DNA of 64,000 nt from the NCBI RefSeq assembly GCF_000522985.1, contig NZ_CP007129.1:868001-932000 (forward strand). Reading direction: 5' to 3'. Positions within the stretch are counted from its first letter, which is position 1; each line of letters begins with the position of its first letter. A program made the position numbers and the translations under genes. Shown piece after piece: positions 35,750 to 44,828 of the stretch. The notes under the pieces were generated by a model, which was not told the origin of the DNA, searched no databases, and saw nothing but the letters and a program-made list of their open reading frames with translations. Source of the stretch: Gemmatirosa kalamazoonensis. Lineage in GTDB: Bacteria > Gemmatimonadota > Gemmatimonadetes > Gemmatimonadales > Gemmatimonadaceae.

Positions 35750-36205
35750 ATGTCCCCTCGCCGATGCCTCCTCGCCTCCTTCGTCGCCGGCGCGCTGCTC
35801 TCGCCGCCGCGCGCGCACGCGCAGCCGCCCGATCGGGAGGGCGTGCGCCGGGCGGTGCTCGACTACGTGGAGGGCTTCTACGACGGCGACTCGACGCGGC
35901 TGCTGCGCAGCGTCGCGCCGTTCGTGCGGAAGATCGGCTACTACCGCGCGAGCCCCGATTCCGCGTACCGGCCGAGCGCGATGTCGTTCCCCGACGGGTT
36001 CATGTCGTACGCGCGGGGCGTGCGCGAGGGGCGCAACCACACGCCGGCGGGGGCGGCGAAGGAGATCGCGCTGCTCGACGTACAGGACCAGACGGCGAGC
36101 GCGAAGCTCACCGCGTGGTGGGGCACGGACTACCTGCTGCTCGCGCGCCACGACGGGCGGTGGATGATCACGCACGTGCTCTGGCAGTCGCCGCCGGCAC
36201 GATGA
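35750..36205 (+). CDS. secreted lumazine-binding/NTF2-like protein
   Basis: 151 residues with a signal peptide ending 'AHAQ'. Pattern 'VRRAVLDYVEGFYDGDSTRLLRSVAPFVRKIGYYR', 'EIALLDVQDQTASAKLTAWWGTDYLLLARHDGRWMITHVLWQSPP' is that of the 'putative lumazine-binding' NTF2-like family. Function unknown. It is coupled by ATGA with the hydrolase that follows. Confidence 0.85.
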   Translation: MSPRRCLLASFVAGALLSPPRAHAQPPDREGVRRAVLDYVEGFYDGDSTRLLRSVAPFVRKIGYYRASPDSAYRPSAMSFPDGFMSYARGVREGRNHTPAGAAKEIALLDVQDQTASAKLTAWWGTDYLLLARHDGRWMITHVLWQSPPAR

Positions 36206-37608
36206 ACACCATCTCGTTCGTCCGCAGATCACGCGGATTCCGCAGACTATCATGCCTAACGGGCCGAGCGGTCGGCGTGATCGGCGTGATCTGCGGCTCA
36301 CGAGCCGCCGCGGGCCAGCCCGGCCCCATGGCCGGCTGGTGGGCTGGTGCGTTCGTGCGCGCGGGCTCGGTGGAGCAGGTCGCGGCCGAGGTGGTGCCTG
36401 ACGGCGACTCGTTGGCGCTCGTGCTGTCGTTCCCCGACCGGCCGCTGGTGCCGCCGGCGCGGCTCCCGCTGCGCACCGACGGCGCGGGACGGTTCCGCTT
36501 CGGCACGCCGTACGGCGCCGCGCGCGTGGCGCTCGACTCCGCGGTGCAGGAGCTCGTCGGCGTCGTGGGGCCGGACAGCGCGGGCGTGCGCGTGCACCTG
36601 CGCCGCATGCTCCCGCCGGCGACGCACGAGGTCGTGCGCGAGGCGGTGCGCGTGGCGAGCGGGCGCGTCACGCTGCCCGGCACGCTGTTCCGCCCGGTCG
36701 GCGTGCGGCGCCCCGCGGTCGCGATCCTCGTGCAGGGGCGCGGCTGCGGTCCCATCACCGGCTTCGAGGCGCAGGGGGAGATGCTCGCGCGCCACGGCGT
36801 CGCCGCGCTCGCGTACGACAAGCGCGGCGTCGACTCCACGCGGCGGTGCGATACGGCGACGATCGCGGATCTCGCGGAGGACGTCGTCACCATCGCGCGA
36901 TTCCTCGCCCGACGCGGCGACGTGGATCCCGCGCGCATCGGCACGGTGTCGCGGAGCGCCGGCGGGTGGGTGAGCGCGCTCGCGTCGTCGCGCGCACCGA
37001 TCGCGTTCCTCGCGATGCTCGTCGGCCCATCGACGAGCGTCGCGCGACAGCAGCTCGGCAGCATGGAGGTCGTCGCGCACCGGCTGCGCCTCGCGCCTAA
37101 CGATTCCGTCGACGCGGTACGTTACGTGGAGGTCAGCGTCGGGCCGAGCGACCGCGCGCGGCGCTACGCCGAGCTCACTCGCCTGCTCGCCGCCGGCCGG
37201 CGCGCCGGCTGGGCGCAGGAGTTTTTGGAGCCCGACGACGTCGCGAACGGGGAGGCCGCCGCCGACAGCCTGTGGGCGCGGCGCAACGCGTACGACCCGG
37301 CGTCGGACCTCCGCCGCTTCCGCGGACCGATCCTCGCGATCTACGGTGGGGCCGACGAGGTGGTGCCCGCCGAGGAGAACGTCGCGCTGCTGCGCCGCCT
37401 CGCCGCGGATGCGGGAAACTCGCGCGTGCGCACGCTCGTCGTGCCGGAGGCGGGGCACGGCCTCGATCAGCCCGAAGCGATGCGCACGATCGACCTCGAC
37501 ACCGGCGCGCCGCTCACGTACTGGAAGGCGCGTCGCACGCCGCCCATCGTGCACGAGACACTGCTGGATTTCCTGCGAGAGGCCGGAATGATGGGCGACG
37601 GGCGTTGA
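36202..37608 (+). CDS. alpha/beta-hydrolase, probably secreted; N-terminus encoded by a repeat element
   Basis: 468 residues. The hydrolase domain includes 'AVAILVQGRGCGPITGFEAQGEMLARHGVAALAYDKRGVDSTRRC', the nucleophile region 'IGTVSRSAGGWVSALASS' (Ser in SRSAGG), Asp in 'AIYGGADEVVP' and His in 'VPEAGHGLD'. This is the dienelactone-hydrolase/acyl-CoA-thioesterase-like group seen in secreted bacterial hydrolases. The first about 40 residues ('VRRSRGFRRLSCLTGRAVGVIGVICGS') are translated from a palindromic repeat (36222-36297), which seems to have supplied a hydrophobic leader. Confidence 0.78.
   Translation: MNTISFVRRSRGFRRLSCLTGRAVGVIGVICGSRAAAGQPGPMAGWWAGAFVRAGSVEQVAAEVVPDGDSLALVLSFPDRPLVPPARLPLRTDGAGRFRFGTPYGAARVALDSAVQELVGVVGPDSAGVRVHLRRMLPPATHEVVREAVRVASGRVTLPGTLFRPVGVRRPAVAILVQGRGCGPITGFEAQGEMLARHGVAALAYDKRGVDSTRRCDTATIADLAEDVVTIARFLARRGDVDPARIGTVSRSAGGWVSALASSRAPIAFLAMLVGPSTSVARQQLGSMEVVAHRLRLAPNDSVDAVRYVEVSVGPSDRARRYAELTRLLAAGRRAGWAQEFLEPDDVANGEAAADSLWARRNAYDPASDLRRFRGPILAIYGGADEVVPAEENVALLRRLAADAGNSRVRTLVVPEAGHGLDQPEAMRTIDLDTGAPLTYWKARRTPPIVHETLLDFLREAGMMGDGR
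36222..36297. repeat. palindromic repeat element inside a coding region
   Basis: Left arm CCGCAGATCACGCGGATT and right arm ending GGCGTGATCTGCGG pair over about 17 bp. Units resemble those of the intergenic palindromes in this window, but the copy is read through as the N-terminus of the hydrolase. A GCCTAACG motif lies in the loop. Confidence 0.55.
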
Positions 37609-37612
37609 TCGT

Positions 37613-38686
37613 GTGACCACATCGCAGCAGCCTGGCCCTCGCCTCGTGCCGCCGTTCTGGCTCCTGCAGACCGGTGGCTGGATCGCGTTCTCCGTCGCGA
37701 TGGCGCTGTCGCGGCTCGGCATGTACCCGCTCGTGTACATGGTCGCGACGAAGACGCTGCTGGCAGTGCTCGGCGTCGTGGTGTCGCTCGGGCTGCGCGC
37801 GCTGTACCGCCGGCTACTCCCGGGCGAGCCGGGCGTGGGGCGGACGATCGTGGTGTGCGTGGTGGCGTCCTACGTCGCGGCCGCGGTGTGGACGGCGGTG
37901 TACAACGTCGTCGACGCGCCGCTCGCCACGGCGATGCTCGGCCGACGCATCCACGTCGACAACGCGCTCGAGCTGCTCGCCGGCACCGTGTACCACGCGT
38001 TCGCGCTGCTCGCGTGGAGCGTGCTGTACCTCGCCATCAAGCACCAGGCGCGCCTGCACGCGGAGCGCGAGCGGGCGTTGCGCGCGGAGGCGCATCTGCA
38101 CCAGGCGCGGCTCGAGGCGCTGCGCTACCAGATCAACCCGCACTTCCGGTTCAACACGCTGAACGCGATCTCCACGCTCGTCGTCGAGGGGCGCACCGAC
38201 GAGGCGACGGTGATGATCGCGCGGCTCGGCGAGTTCCTGCGCCTCACGCTGGCCGGCGAGGGTGTGCCGGAGATCCCGCTGGCCGAGGAGCTGGACTTCG
38301 TCGAGCGATACCTCGAGATCGAGCAGGTGCGGTTCGGAGAACGGCTTCGCGTACGCGTCGACGCGGCGCCGGGGCTCGCGTCGCATCGCGTGCCGGCGCT
38401 CATCCTGCAGCCGCTCGTGGAGAACGCGGTGAAGCACGCCGTGGCGACGCGCGAGACGGGCGGCAGCATCGCGGTGAGCGCGCGCCGAGCGGGCGATGCG
38501 CTCGTGCTGGCGGTCGAGGACGACGGCCCCGGGCTCGGCGACGGGCCGCCGGTCGCGCGCGGCATCGGGCTCGCGAACACCCGCGACCGGCTCCGCGAGC
38601 GCTATGGCGACGGCGCCGCGCTGTCGCTGGAGGCGCCCGACGGCGGCGGGCTGCGGGCGACGATACGGATCCCGCTGGCGGCGTGA
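37613..38686 (+). CDS. LytS-type (His_kinase family) sensor kinase
   Basis: 357 residues from a GTG. Four membrane helices in the first 145 residues, then a coiled 'RLHAERERALRAEAHLHQARLEALRYQINPHFRFNTLNAI' with the acceptor His in 'NPHF', and the ATPase end 'LVENAVKHAV', 'VEDDGPGLG', 'GIGLANTRDRL'. The usual Leu/Phe after NPHF is Arg here. It forms a two-gene operon with the LytTR regulator 9 nt downstream; signal unknown. Confidence 0.9.
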   Translation: MTTSQQPGPRLVPPFWLLQTGGWIAFSVAMALSRLGMYPLVYMVATKTLLAVLGVVVSLGLRALYRRLLPGEPGVGRTIVVCVVASYVAAAVWTAVYNVVDAPLATAMLGRRIHVDNALELLAGTVYHAFALLAWSVLYLAIKHQARLHAERERALRAEAHLHQARLEALRYQINPHFRFNTLNAISTLVVEGRTDEATVMIARLGEFLRLTLAGEGVPEIPLAEELDFVERYLEIEQVRFGERLRVRVDAAPGLASHRVPALILQPLVENAVKHAVATRETGGSIAVSARRAGDALVLAVEDDGPGLGDGPPVARGIGLANTRDRLRERYGDGAALSLEAPDGGGLRATIRIPLAA

Positions 38687-38695
38687 TGTGACGCG

Positions 38696-39436
38696 ATGGA
38701 GATGACGCGTCCCACGGTCCGTGTGGTGATCGTCGACGACGAGCCGCTCGCCCGGCGCGGCCTCCGTGCGCACCTCGCGCGGCGAACCGACGTGGATGTC
38801 GTCGGCGAGTGCGCGAGCGGGAGCGCGGCCGTCGCGGCGATCCGCGCGCTCACCCCCGACGTCGTGCTGCTCGACGTGCAGATGCCGGGAATGGACGGCT
38901 TCGGCGTCGTCGATGCGGTGGGCGTGGCGATGCCGGTGACGGTCTTTGTCACCGCGTACGATGCGCACGCGTTGCGCGCGTTCGAGGCGCAGGCGCTCGA
39001 CTACGTGCTGAAGCCGATCGATCCGGCGCGGCTCGCGCGCGCGCTCGACCGCGCGGTGCAGCGCGTGGCAGAGCGGCGCGCCGGCGTGCGGGGCGAGTCG
39101 CCGCTCGACCGCTTTCTCGTGCGGCGCGCCGGGCGCGTCGTCGTCGTGCCGGCGGACGACGTGGACTGGATCGAGGCCGACGGGGACTACGCGCGGCTGC
39201 ACGTCGGCGCCGCGCGGCACCTCGTGCGCGAGACGATGGGGCGGCTGGAGGCGACGCTCGACCCCCGCCGGTTCGTGCGGATCCACCGCTCGATCATCGC
39301 GAACGTCGACCGGATCGCCGAGCTGCGACCGCACGCGAACCGCGAGTTCGTCGTGGTGCTGCGCGACGGCACGCGCCTCAAGCTGAGTCGCAGCTACCGC
39401 GACCGCCTCGACGCGCGGCTCGGCGCGGCGCGTTAG
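38696..39436 (+). CDS. LytTR-family response regulator
   Basis: 246 residues. Receiver domain with 'VVIVDDEPLARRGLRAHL', phospho-Asp in 'VVLLDVQMPGMDGF', Thr in 'FVTAYD' and Lys in 'DYVLKPID'. The LytTR DNA-binding domain follows ('VDWIEADGDYARLHVGAARHLVRETMGRLEATL', 'RFVRIHRSIIANVDRIAEL', 'LKLSRSYRDRLDARL'). The partner is the LytS-type kinase just upstream. The stop is in CGTTAGGC. Confidence 0.93.
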   Translation: MEMTRPTVRVVIVDDEPLARRGLRAHLARRTDVDVVGECASGSAAVAAIRALTPDVVLLDVQMPGMDGFGVVDAVGVAMPVTVFVTAYDAHALRAFEAQALDYVLKPIDPARLARALDRAVQRVAERRAGVRGESPLDRFLVRRAGRVVVVPADDVDWIEADGDYARLHVGAARHLVRETMGRLEATLDPRRFVRIHRSIIANVDRIAELRPHANREFVVVLRDGTRLKLSRSYRDRLDARLGAAR

Positions 39437-39446
39437 GCGCGAAGAG

Positions 39447-40181
39447 TCACCGCGCGTTCATCCGCGCGAACCACGCGTCGAGCTCCTCGCGCGACGCGCG
39501 CGCGCGCTCGGCCGCGGTGCCGTACGCGACCTCCGTCTTCCCCTCCTCGAGCTGCGCGATGACCGCGTCGGCGAACTCGTCGAGCGGCGTCGCGAACAGA
39601 TGCAGCCCCGGGCCGCCGAGGTCCGTGTTCACCGCGGGCGGGATGATCTCGATCACCTCGATGCCGCGCTTCCCGAGCTCGTGGCGCATCGAGAGCGTGA
39701 ACGAGTGGACCGCCGCCTTCGTCGCGCAATAGATCGGCATCATCGCCATCGGCGCGAACGCGAGCCCCGAGGACACGTTGAGCAGCGCCGCGTGCTCCTG
39801 CCGCGCGAGGTGGTCGGCGAACAGGAACGTGAGGTGGATCGGCGCCGCGAGGTTCGTCTCGATCTCCGACGCCGTCTCGCGCCACGGCTCCTGCGGCGGG
39901 GTGGCGAAGCGGCGCTGCACGCCGGCGTTGTTCACGAGGACGTTGAGGCGCGGGAACGTCGTCGTCGCCCATTCGTAGAGCGCGACGCGGTCGGTCTCGA
40001 CGCTGACGTCGGCGACGTGCGTGTGGATGGCGGGGAGCCGCGCCGCGATCTCGCGCAGCCGCTCCTCGCGCCGTCCGCACACGATGACCGTGTTGCCGCG
40101 CTCGAGCAGCCGCTCGGCGAGCGCGAGCCCGATGCCGGAGGTGGCGCCGGTGACGAGGATGGTGTTGCCGCTGGGTCGCAT
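39447..40181 (-). CDS. short-chain dehydrogenase (DltE-like)
   Basis: 244 residues: 'NTILVTGATSGIGLALAERLLERGNTVIVCGRREERL' (TGxxxGIG nucleotide motif), 'LNVLVNNAGVQ', Ser in 'ALLNVSSGLAF' and catalytic 'YCATKAAVH' (YxxxK). The pattern is that of the DltE subgroup. Substrate unknown. It is divergent from the PadR gene; the gap holds the dyad at 40229-40248. Confidence 0.9.
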   Translation of the reverse strand: MRPSGNTILVTGATSGIGLALAERLLERGNTVIVCGRREERLREIAARLPAIHTHVADVSVETDRVALYEWATTTFPRLNVLVNNAGVQRRFATPPQEPWRETASEIETNLAAPIHLTFLFADHLARQEHAALLNVSSGLAFAPMAMMPIYCATKAAVHSFTLSMRHELGKRGIEVIEIIPPAVNTDLGGPGLHLFATPLDEFADAVIAQLEEGKTEVAYGTAAERARASREELDAWFARMNAR

Positions 40182-40228
40182 GGGCGGAAGGTAGCGTATT
40201 GCGCACTGGCGTCCCGCGTCGCATAGTG

Positions 40229-40248
40229 TCCCCTAGAATTCTGGGGGA
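40229..40248. promoter_or_regulatory. imperfect palindrome over the PadR ribosome-binding site
   Basis: TCCCCTAGAATTCTGGGGGA is a 20-bp near-perfect palindrome ending 3 nt before the PadR ATG and containing the ribosome-binding site. It is a likely self-repression operator, in the same place as the dyad of the other PadR gene but with different sequence. Confidence 0.6.
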
Positions 40249-40251
40249 GAC

Positions 40252-40605
40252 ATGGCGAAGACCGAACGCGATCTCTACGGCACCATCGAGCTGCTCGTCC
40301 TCAAGGCGCTGAGCTGGGCCCCGTCGCACGGGTTCGGCATCGCGCGCTGGATCGAGCTCGTCTCCGGCGACGACCTCCGCGTGGAGGAAGGCTCGCTCTA
40401 TCCCGCGCTCTACCGGCTCGAGGCCGAGGGGTGGATCGAGGCGGAGTGGGGCGTCTCCGCGAACGGGCGGCGCGCGAAGTTCTACACGCTCACCCCGCTC
40501 GGCCGCCGGATGCTGCGAGCCGAGGAAGGCCGCTGGCAGCGCTTCGTCGAGACCATGGCGCGCGTGCTCGCCGCGACGCCGGGCACCTCCACGGCCGCGG
40601 GGTGA
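40252..40605 (+). CDS. PadR-family transcriptional regulator
   Basis: 117 residues: 'LYGTIELLVLKALSWAPSHGFGIARWIELVSGDDLRVEEGSLYPALYRLEAEGWIEAEWGVSANGRRAKFYTLTPLGRRML'. A standard PadR winged helix with a short C-terminal helix. It is followed after 1 nt by a permease gene and probably controls it. Confidence 0.93.
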   Translation: MAKTERDLYGTIELLVLKALSWAPSHGFGIARWIELVSGDDLRVEEGSLYPALYRLEAEGWIEAEWGVSANGRRAKFYTLTPLGRRMLRAEEGRWQRFVETMARVLAATPGTSTAAG

Positions 40606-40606
40606 C

Positions 40607-43312
40607 GTGCCGTTAGGCCCCGACTGGCTCCGGGAGCGACGCTTCTGGCGCGCCGCGCCCGACCGCGACGTCGACGACGAGCTCGCGTTCCACCTCGCGA
40701 TGCGCGCGCAGCTCAACGAGTCCGCGGGCATGGACGCGCAGACCGCGCGCGACGCCGCGCTCGCCCGCTTCGGCGACGTGTCCGAGGTGCGCGCGCGGTG
40801 CATCACCCTCAGCAACGAACGGGAGCGACGCATGCGACGAGTCGAGCTGTGGTCCGCGGCGCGGCAGCACGCGCGGTACGCCTTCCGCCGACTGCGCGGC
40901 GCGCCGGGGTTCGCGGCCGCGGTCGTCGCGATGCTCGCGTTAGGCATCGGCGCCACCACCACGGTGTTCGGCGTCGTCGACGGGATCCTCATCCGCCCGC
41001 TGCCGTTCGCCGACCCGTCGCGCCTCGTCGGGCTCACGCACTCGATCCAGATCGCGGGGCTCAGCGTGGTGCAGCAGTCGGACGCGAGCTTCCTGCTCTA
41101 CCAGCGGCACACGCGCGCGTTCGACGGGATCGCCGTCTGGCGCACGCGCGACGTGAACGTCGCCGCGACGGACGCGTCCGCGGGAGCGGAGCGCGTCGAG
41201 GCGGCGGGCGTGAGCGCGACCTTCTTCCCGGTGCTCGGCGTGCGGCCGCGCGCGGGGCGCACGTTCGTCGAGGGGGAGGACCGGTTGGGCGCACCGCCGA
41301 TCGTCGTCCTCTCGGAGCCGTTGTGGCGGCGGAAGTTCGGCGCCGACCCGGCGATCGTCGGCAAGCGCGTCGTCGTCGACGGGCAGCCGCGCGAGGTCGT
41401 GGGCGTCATGCCGGCCGCGTTCCGCTACCCGTCCGCGTCGATCGCGATCTGGTATCCGCTGCCGCTCGATCCGCCGCACGCGAACCCGGGGAGCTTCAAC
41501 TACACCGCCGTGGCGCGGCTCAAGCCGGGGGTGACGCCGGGGGCGGCGCGTGCGGATCTCGCGCGCGTTCTCCCGCGGCTGCTCGACGAGTTCCCGAGCG
41601 ACATCCCGCGCGCGATGTTCGAGCAGGCGCACGTGACGCCGATCGTGACGCCGCTGCGCGACGTGCTGGTCGGCGACGTCACGCGCATGCTCTGGCTGCT
41701 GCTGGGCGCGGTGGTGCTGCTGCTGCTCGTCGCGTGCGCGAACGTGGCGAGCCTGTTCCTGGTGCGGGCCGAGGGGGCGCAGCGCGATCTCGCGGTGCGC
41801 AACGCGTTAGGCGCGGGCGCCGGAGCGATCGTGGCGCAGTACTTCGGCGAGGCGGCGGTGCTCGCCGCGGCCGGCGGCGCGCTCGGCGTGGCGCTCGCCG
41901 CGGCCGGGATGGCGGCGCTCCACCGACTGCCGAGCGGCGTCGACCTGCCGCGGCTGGCCGAGGTGGGCGTCGACGCGCGCGTCGTCCTGTTCGCGCTCGT
42001 CGTCTCGGTGCTGGGCGCGCTCGTCGTGAGCCTCATGCCGGTGCTGCGCGCGCGCCGCATCGCGCCGGCGGTGGTGCTGAAGGAGTCATCGCGCTCGGCC
42101 ACCGCGGGGCGCGACCGTCAGCGCGCGCGCTCGGCGCTCGTCGTCGCGCAGGTGGCGCTCGCGCTCGTGCTCGTGGCCGGCTCGGCCCTCATGGCGCGCT
42201 CGTTCGCGCGGCTGCGCGACGTGAGCCCGGGATTCGAGGCGGATGGACTGTTCACGATGCGGGTCGCGCTGCCGCAGGCGACGTACACCGACGGCGCGCG
42301 GGCGCTCGCGTTCTACGACCGCGTGCTCGCCGAGGCGCGCGCGATCCCCGGCGTGCGCGACGCGACGGTGACCGAGTGGCTGCCGCTGACGGGCGACCAC
42401 AACGACAGCGCGATGGAGATCGAGGACCACCCGCTGGCGGAGGGCGAGGTACCGCCCGACCACCCGCTGGTGTTCGTGACGCCGGAGTACTTCCGCACGA
42501 TGCGCGTGCCGCTGCTCGCCGGCCGCACGTTCACGCCCGTGGACGCGCAGCACCTGCCGCTCGAGGTGCTCGTCAGCCGCGCGTTCGCCAGGCAGTACTG
42601 GCCGGGGAAGAACCCGATCGGCAAGCGCGTGCGACAGGGGCTCACGAAGACCTGGTACACGGTCGTCGGCGTGGCGGGCGACGTGCACCTCGAGGCGCTG
42701 GAGAAGCCGGCGGAGCAGGCGATCTACTTCCCGCTCGCGATCCCCGACGACAGCGGACGCGCGGACGTGACGCGGGCGGCGACGATCGTGGTGCGCACGG
42801 CGGGCGACCCGTCGCGGCTGGCGGGCCCGCTGCGCGCCGCGGTGCGCCGCGTCGACCCGGCGATCCCGACCTACGCCGAGCAGCCGATGTCGGCGGTGCT
42901 CGGCGCGTCGGCCGCGCGGACGCGGTTCGTGCTGCTGATGTTGGGCGTGGCGAGCCTGGTCGCGCTGGCGATCGGCGCGGTGGGGCTGTACGGCGTGCTC
43001 GCGTACGGCGTGACGCTGCGGCGGCGCGAGATCGGCGTGCGCATCGCGCTCGGCGCGGGCAGGACGCACGTGAGCCGCATGATCGCGCGGCGCGGCATCG
43101 CGCTGGCATGCGCGGGAGTCGGCGTCGGGCTGGTCGGCGCGATCGCGGCGACGCGGGTGCTGCACGGGCTGCTGTACGACGTGAGCCCGACGGATCCGGT
43201 GGCGCTGGCGGCGACGACGATGGTGCTGTTAGGCGTCGCGCTGCTCGCGAGCTGGCTGCCCGCGCGGCGGGCGGCGGCGGTGGATCCGATGGAGGCGTTG
43301 CGGAGGGACTGA
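40607..43312 (+). CDS. MacB/FtsX-type ABC permease (ADOP-like)
   Basis: 901 residues from a GTG one base after the PadR stop. N-terminal 'DRDVDDELAFHLAMRAQ' segment, then helix, MacB-PCD domain, three helices, second MacB-PCD domain, three helices, ending 'ARRAAAVDPMEALRRD'. Same architecture as 6562-9300. No ATPase gene is nearby. The GTTAGGC motif occurs in frame four times as Leu-Gly codons. Confidence 0.9.
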   Translation: MPLGPDWLRERRFWRAAPDRDVDDELAFHLAMRAQLNESAGMDAQTARDAALARFGDVSEVRARCITLSNERERRMRRVELWSAARQHARYAFRRLRGAPGFAAAVVAMLALGIGATTTVFGVVDGILIRPLPFADPSRLVGLTHSIQIAGLSVVQQSDASFLLYQRHTRAFDGIAVWRTRDVNVAATDASAGAERVEAAGVSATFFPVLGVRPRAGRTFVEGEDRLGAPPIVVLSEPLWRRKFGADPAIVGKRVVVDGQPREVVGVMPAAFRYPSASIAIWYPLPLDPPHANPGSFNYTAVARLKPGVTPGAARADLARVLPRLLDEFPSDIPRAMFEQAHVTPIVTPLRDVLVGDVTRMLWLLLGAVVLLLLVACANVASLFLVRAEGAQRDLAVRNALGAGAGAIVAQYFGEAAVLAAAGGALGVALAAAGMAALHRLPSGVDLPRLAEVGVDARVVLFALVVSVLGALVVSLMPVLRARRIAPAVVLKESSRSATAGRDRQRARSALVVAQVALALVLVAGSALMARSFARLRDVSPGFEADGLFTMRVALPQATYTDGARALAFYDRVLAEARAIPGVRDATVTEWLPLTGDHNDSAMEIEDHPLAEGEVPPDHPLVFVTPEYFRTMRVPLLAGRTFTPVDAQHLPLEVLVSRAFARQYWPGKNPIGKRVRQGLTKTWYTVVGVAGDVHLEALEKPAEQAIYFPLAIPDDSGRADVTRAATIVVRTAGDPSRLAGPLRAAVRRVDPAIPTYAEQPMSAVLGASAARTRFVLLMLGVASLVALAIGAVGLYGVLAYGVTLRRREIGVRIALGAGRTHVSRMIARRGIALACAGVGVGLVGAIAATRVLHGLLYDVSPTDPVALAATTMVLLGVALLASWLPARRAAAVDPMEALRRD

Positions 43313-43724
43313 GGGGCTTTTCGACGGCGGGACGGCTGACGGCGGGACGGCTGACGGCGGGACGATCGACGGCGGGACGATCGACGGCGGGACGATCGAC
43401 GGCGGGACGTCGGACGGCGGGAGCGGGCGCCCGATCGTAGTTACCAGGGGGGGCTCCCCCCCCTTCGCCCATAGTTCCACGCCGTCGAAGGCGTGGCGGT
43501 ACCAATCCGACGCACGGCGGATACCGCGCGACGCATCGGCCCCGCCGTCGATCGTCCCGCAGTAAGCCGTCCCGCAGTAAGCCGTCCCGCAGTTAGGCAT
43601 CCCGCAGTTAGGCATCCCGCAGTCAGGCATCCCGCAGTCAGGCATCCCGCGGTCAGGCATCCCGCGGTCAGGCATCCCGCAGTCAGGCATCCCGCGTCCC
43701 GCAGTGGATCGCAGTACCGCCGTT
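43313..43724. repeat. two inverted 15-bp minisatellites around a hairpin
   Basis: Array A (43323-43422) has six and a half units of GACGGCGGGACGNNN. Array B (43545-43695) has ten units related to AGTCAGGCATCCCGC, in which each variant tends to occur twice in a row. On the opposite strand, B units read GCGGGATGCCTGACT, clearly kin to A units, so the arrays are inverted. Between them are a G7/C8 dyad and a hairpin CCACGCC-GTCGAA-GGCGTGG (43477-43496). The region lies between convergent genes; open frames across it (pentapeptide-like) are artefacts. Confidence 0.75.
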
Positions 43725-44795
43725 TCAGGACAGCACCCCCCGCGCCTCCTCCCACAGCCCGCGCGCCACCTCCGCCGCTGGCGCGGCCTTCGCGAGCGCG
43801 GCCGACTGCCCCGCCCAGGGTTGCATGCGATGCACGTCCGCCGCTTGCTGTCCGGCGACGCGCATCGGGGTCGTGAGGCCGCGCTGCACCGGATACGGCG
43901 CCGGCGACGGCGCGTCCGGCGCGACGGCGGCGCGTGCGTAGTCGGTGGCGATGCTGCGGCCGGTCCGCCCGCTGAACGCGCGGCTCAGCATCGTCTCCTC
44001 GGGGAGCGTGTGCGCGAGCGCGTCGGCCCACGCGTGGTGGATGCCGGCCTCCGGACAGCGCAGGAACCCGGTGCCGACCTGCGCGGCCGATGCGCCTAAC
44101 GCGAGCGCCGCGACCACGCCGCGTCCGTCGGCGATGCCGCCCGTCGCGACGACGGGCACGCGCACGGCGTCGACGACGGCGGGGACGAGCGCGACGAGGC
44201 CGACGAGGTCACGCTCGGCCCGCGACGCGTCGAACGCGCCGCGGTGGCCGCCGGCCTCGGCGCCCTGCGCGACGATGACGTCGGCGCCCGCCGCCTCCGC
44301 CGCGCGCGCCTCGGCCACCGTCGTCGCGACCGCGAACCACGCGATGCCGCGCTCCTTGAGGCGACCGACGAACGACGGCGGGTACAGCCCCATGATCGAC
44401 GAGACGACGGCCGGCTTCACGTCGAGCAGCGCCTCGCACTGGGCGTCGAAGTCGGGGAGCGGCATGTCGCCCGCCTCGGGCGGCACCGGCGGGCCCCAGC
44501 GTCCGAGGAACGCGCGCACGCGCCCCTCCGCAGCCGCGTCGCGCGTCGGCGGCGGGTCGGGGGTCCAGAGGTTGATCTGGAACGGTGCGTCGGTCTCCGC
44601 GCGCACGGCGTCGGCCCACGCGACGATCTCGTCGCGTCCCATGAGCAGCGCACCGCACGCGCCGAGCGCGCCTGCGCTCGCGACGGCGATGGAGAGCGCC
44701 GGCGGGCTCGCGCCGCCCATCGGCGCGAGCAGGATCGGGATGCGCAGGCCAAAGCGCGCGCAGAACGCGTCGGTGCGGTCGAGGATCGTCGACAT
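43725..44795 (-). CDS. nitronate monooxygenase (NPD family)
   Basis: 356 residues: 'LRIPILLAPMGGASPPALSIAVASAGALGACG', 'VVSSIMGLYPPSFVGRLKERGIAWFAVATTVAEARAAEAAGADVIVAQGAEAGGHRG', 'VPVVATGGIADGRGVVAALALGASAAQVGTGFL'. FMN-binding TIM barrel with the family His in 'AGGHRG'. It would oxidise alkyl nitronates such as propionate-3-nitronate. It stands alone. Confidence 0.9.
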   Translation of the reverse strand: MSTILDRTDAFCARFGLRIPILLAPMGGASPPALSIAVASAGALGACGALLMGRDEIVAWADAVRAETDAPFQINLWTPDPPPTRDAAAEGRVRAFLGRWGPPVPPEAGDMPLPDFDAQCEALLDVKPAVVSSIMGLYPPSFVGRLKERGIAWFAVATTVAEARAAEAAGADVIVAQGAEAGGHRGAFDASRAERDLVGLVALVPAVVDAVRVPVVATGGIADGRGVVAALALGASAAQVGTGFLRCPEAGIHHAWADALAHTLPEETMLSRAFSGRTGRSIATDYARAAVAPDAPSPAPYPVQRGLTTPMRVAGQQAADVHRMQPWAGQSAALAKAAPAAEVARGLWEEARGVLS

Positions 44796-44828
44796 GCCGT
44801 ACGGGTCGGAGGATCCTCATTCTAGCAG

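Noticed and set aside
43545-43695. CRISPR array
   Set aside because: Units are 15 bp, directly adjacent and without unique spacers; no cas genes are nearby.
43229-44031. Pentapeptide-repeat-like frames (GMPDC, TAGCL repeats) over the minisatellite
   Set aside because: They are translations of a 15-bp DNA repeat, present in several frames and on both strands, without start signals or a conserved domain.
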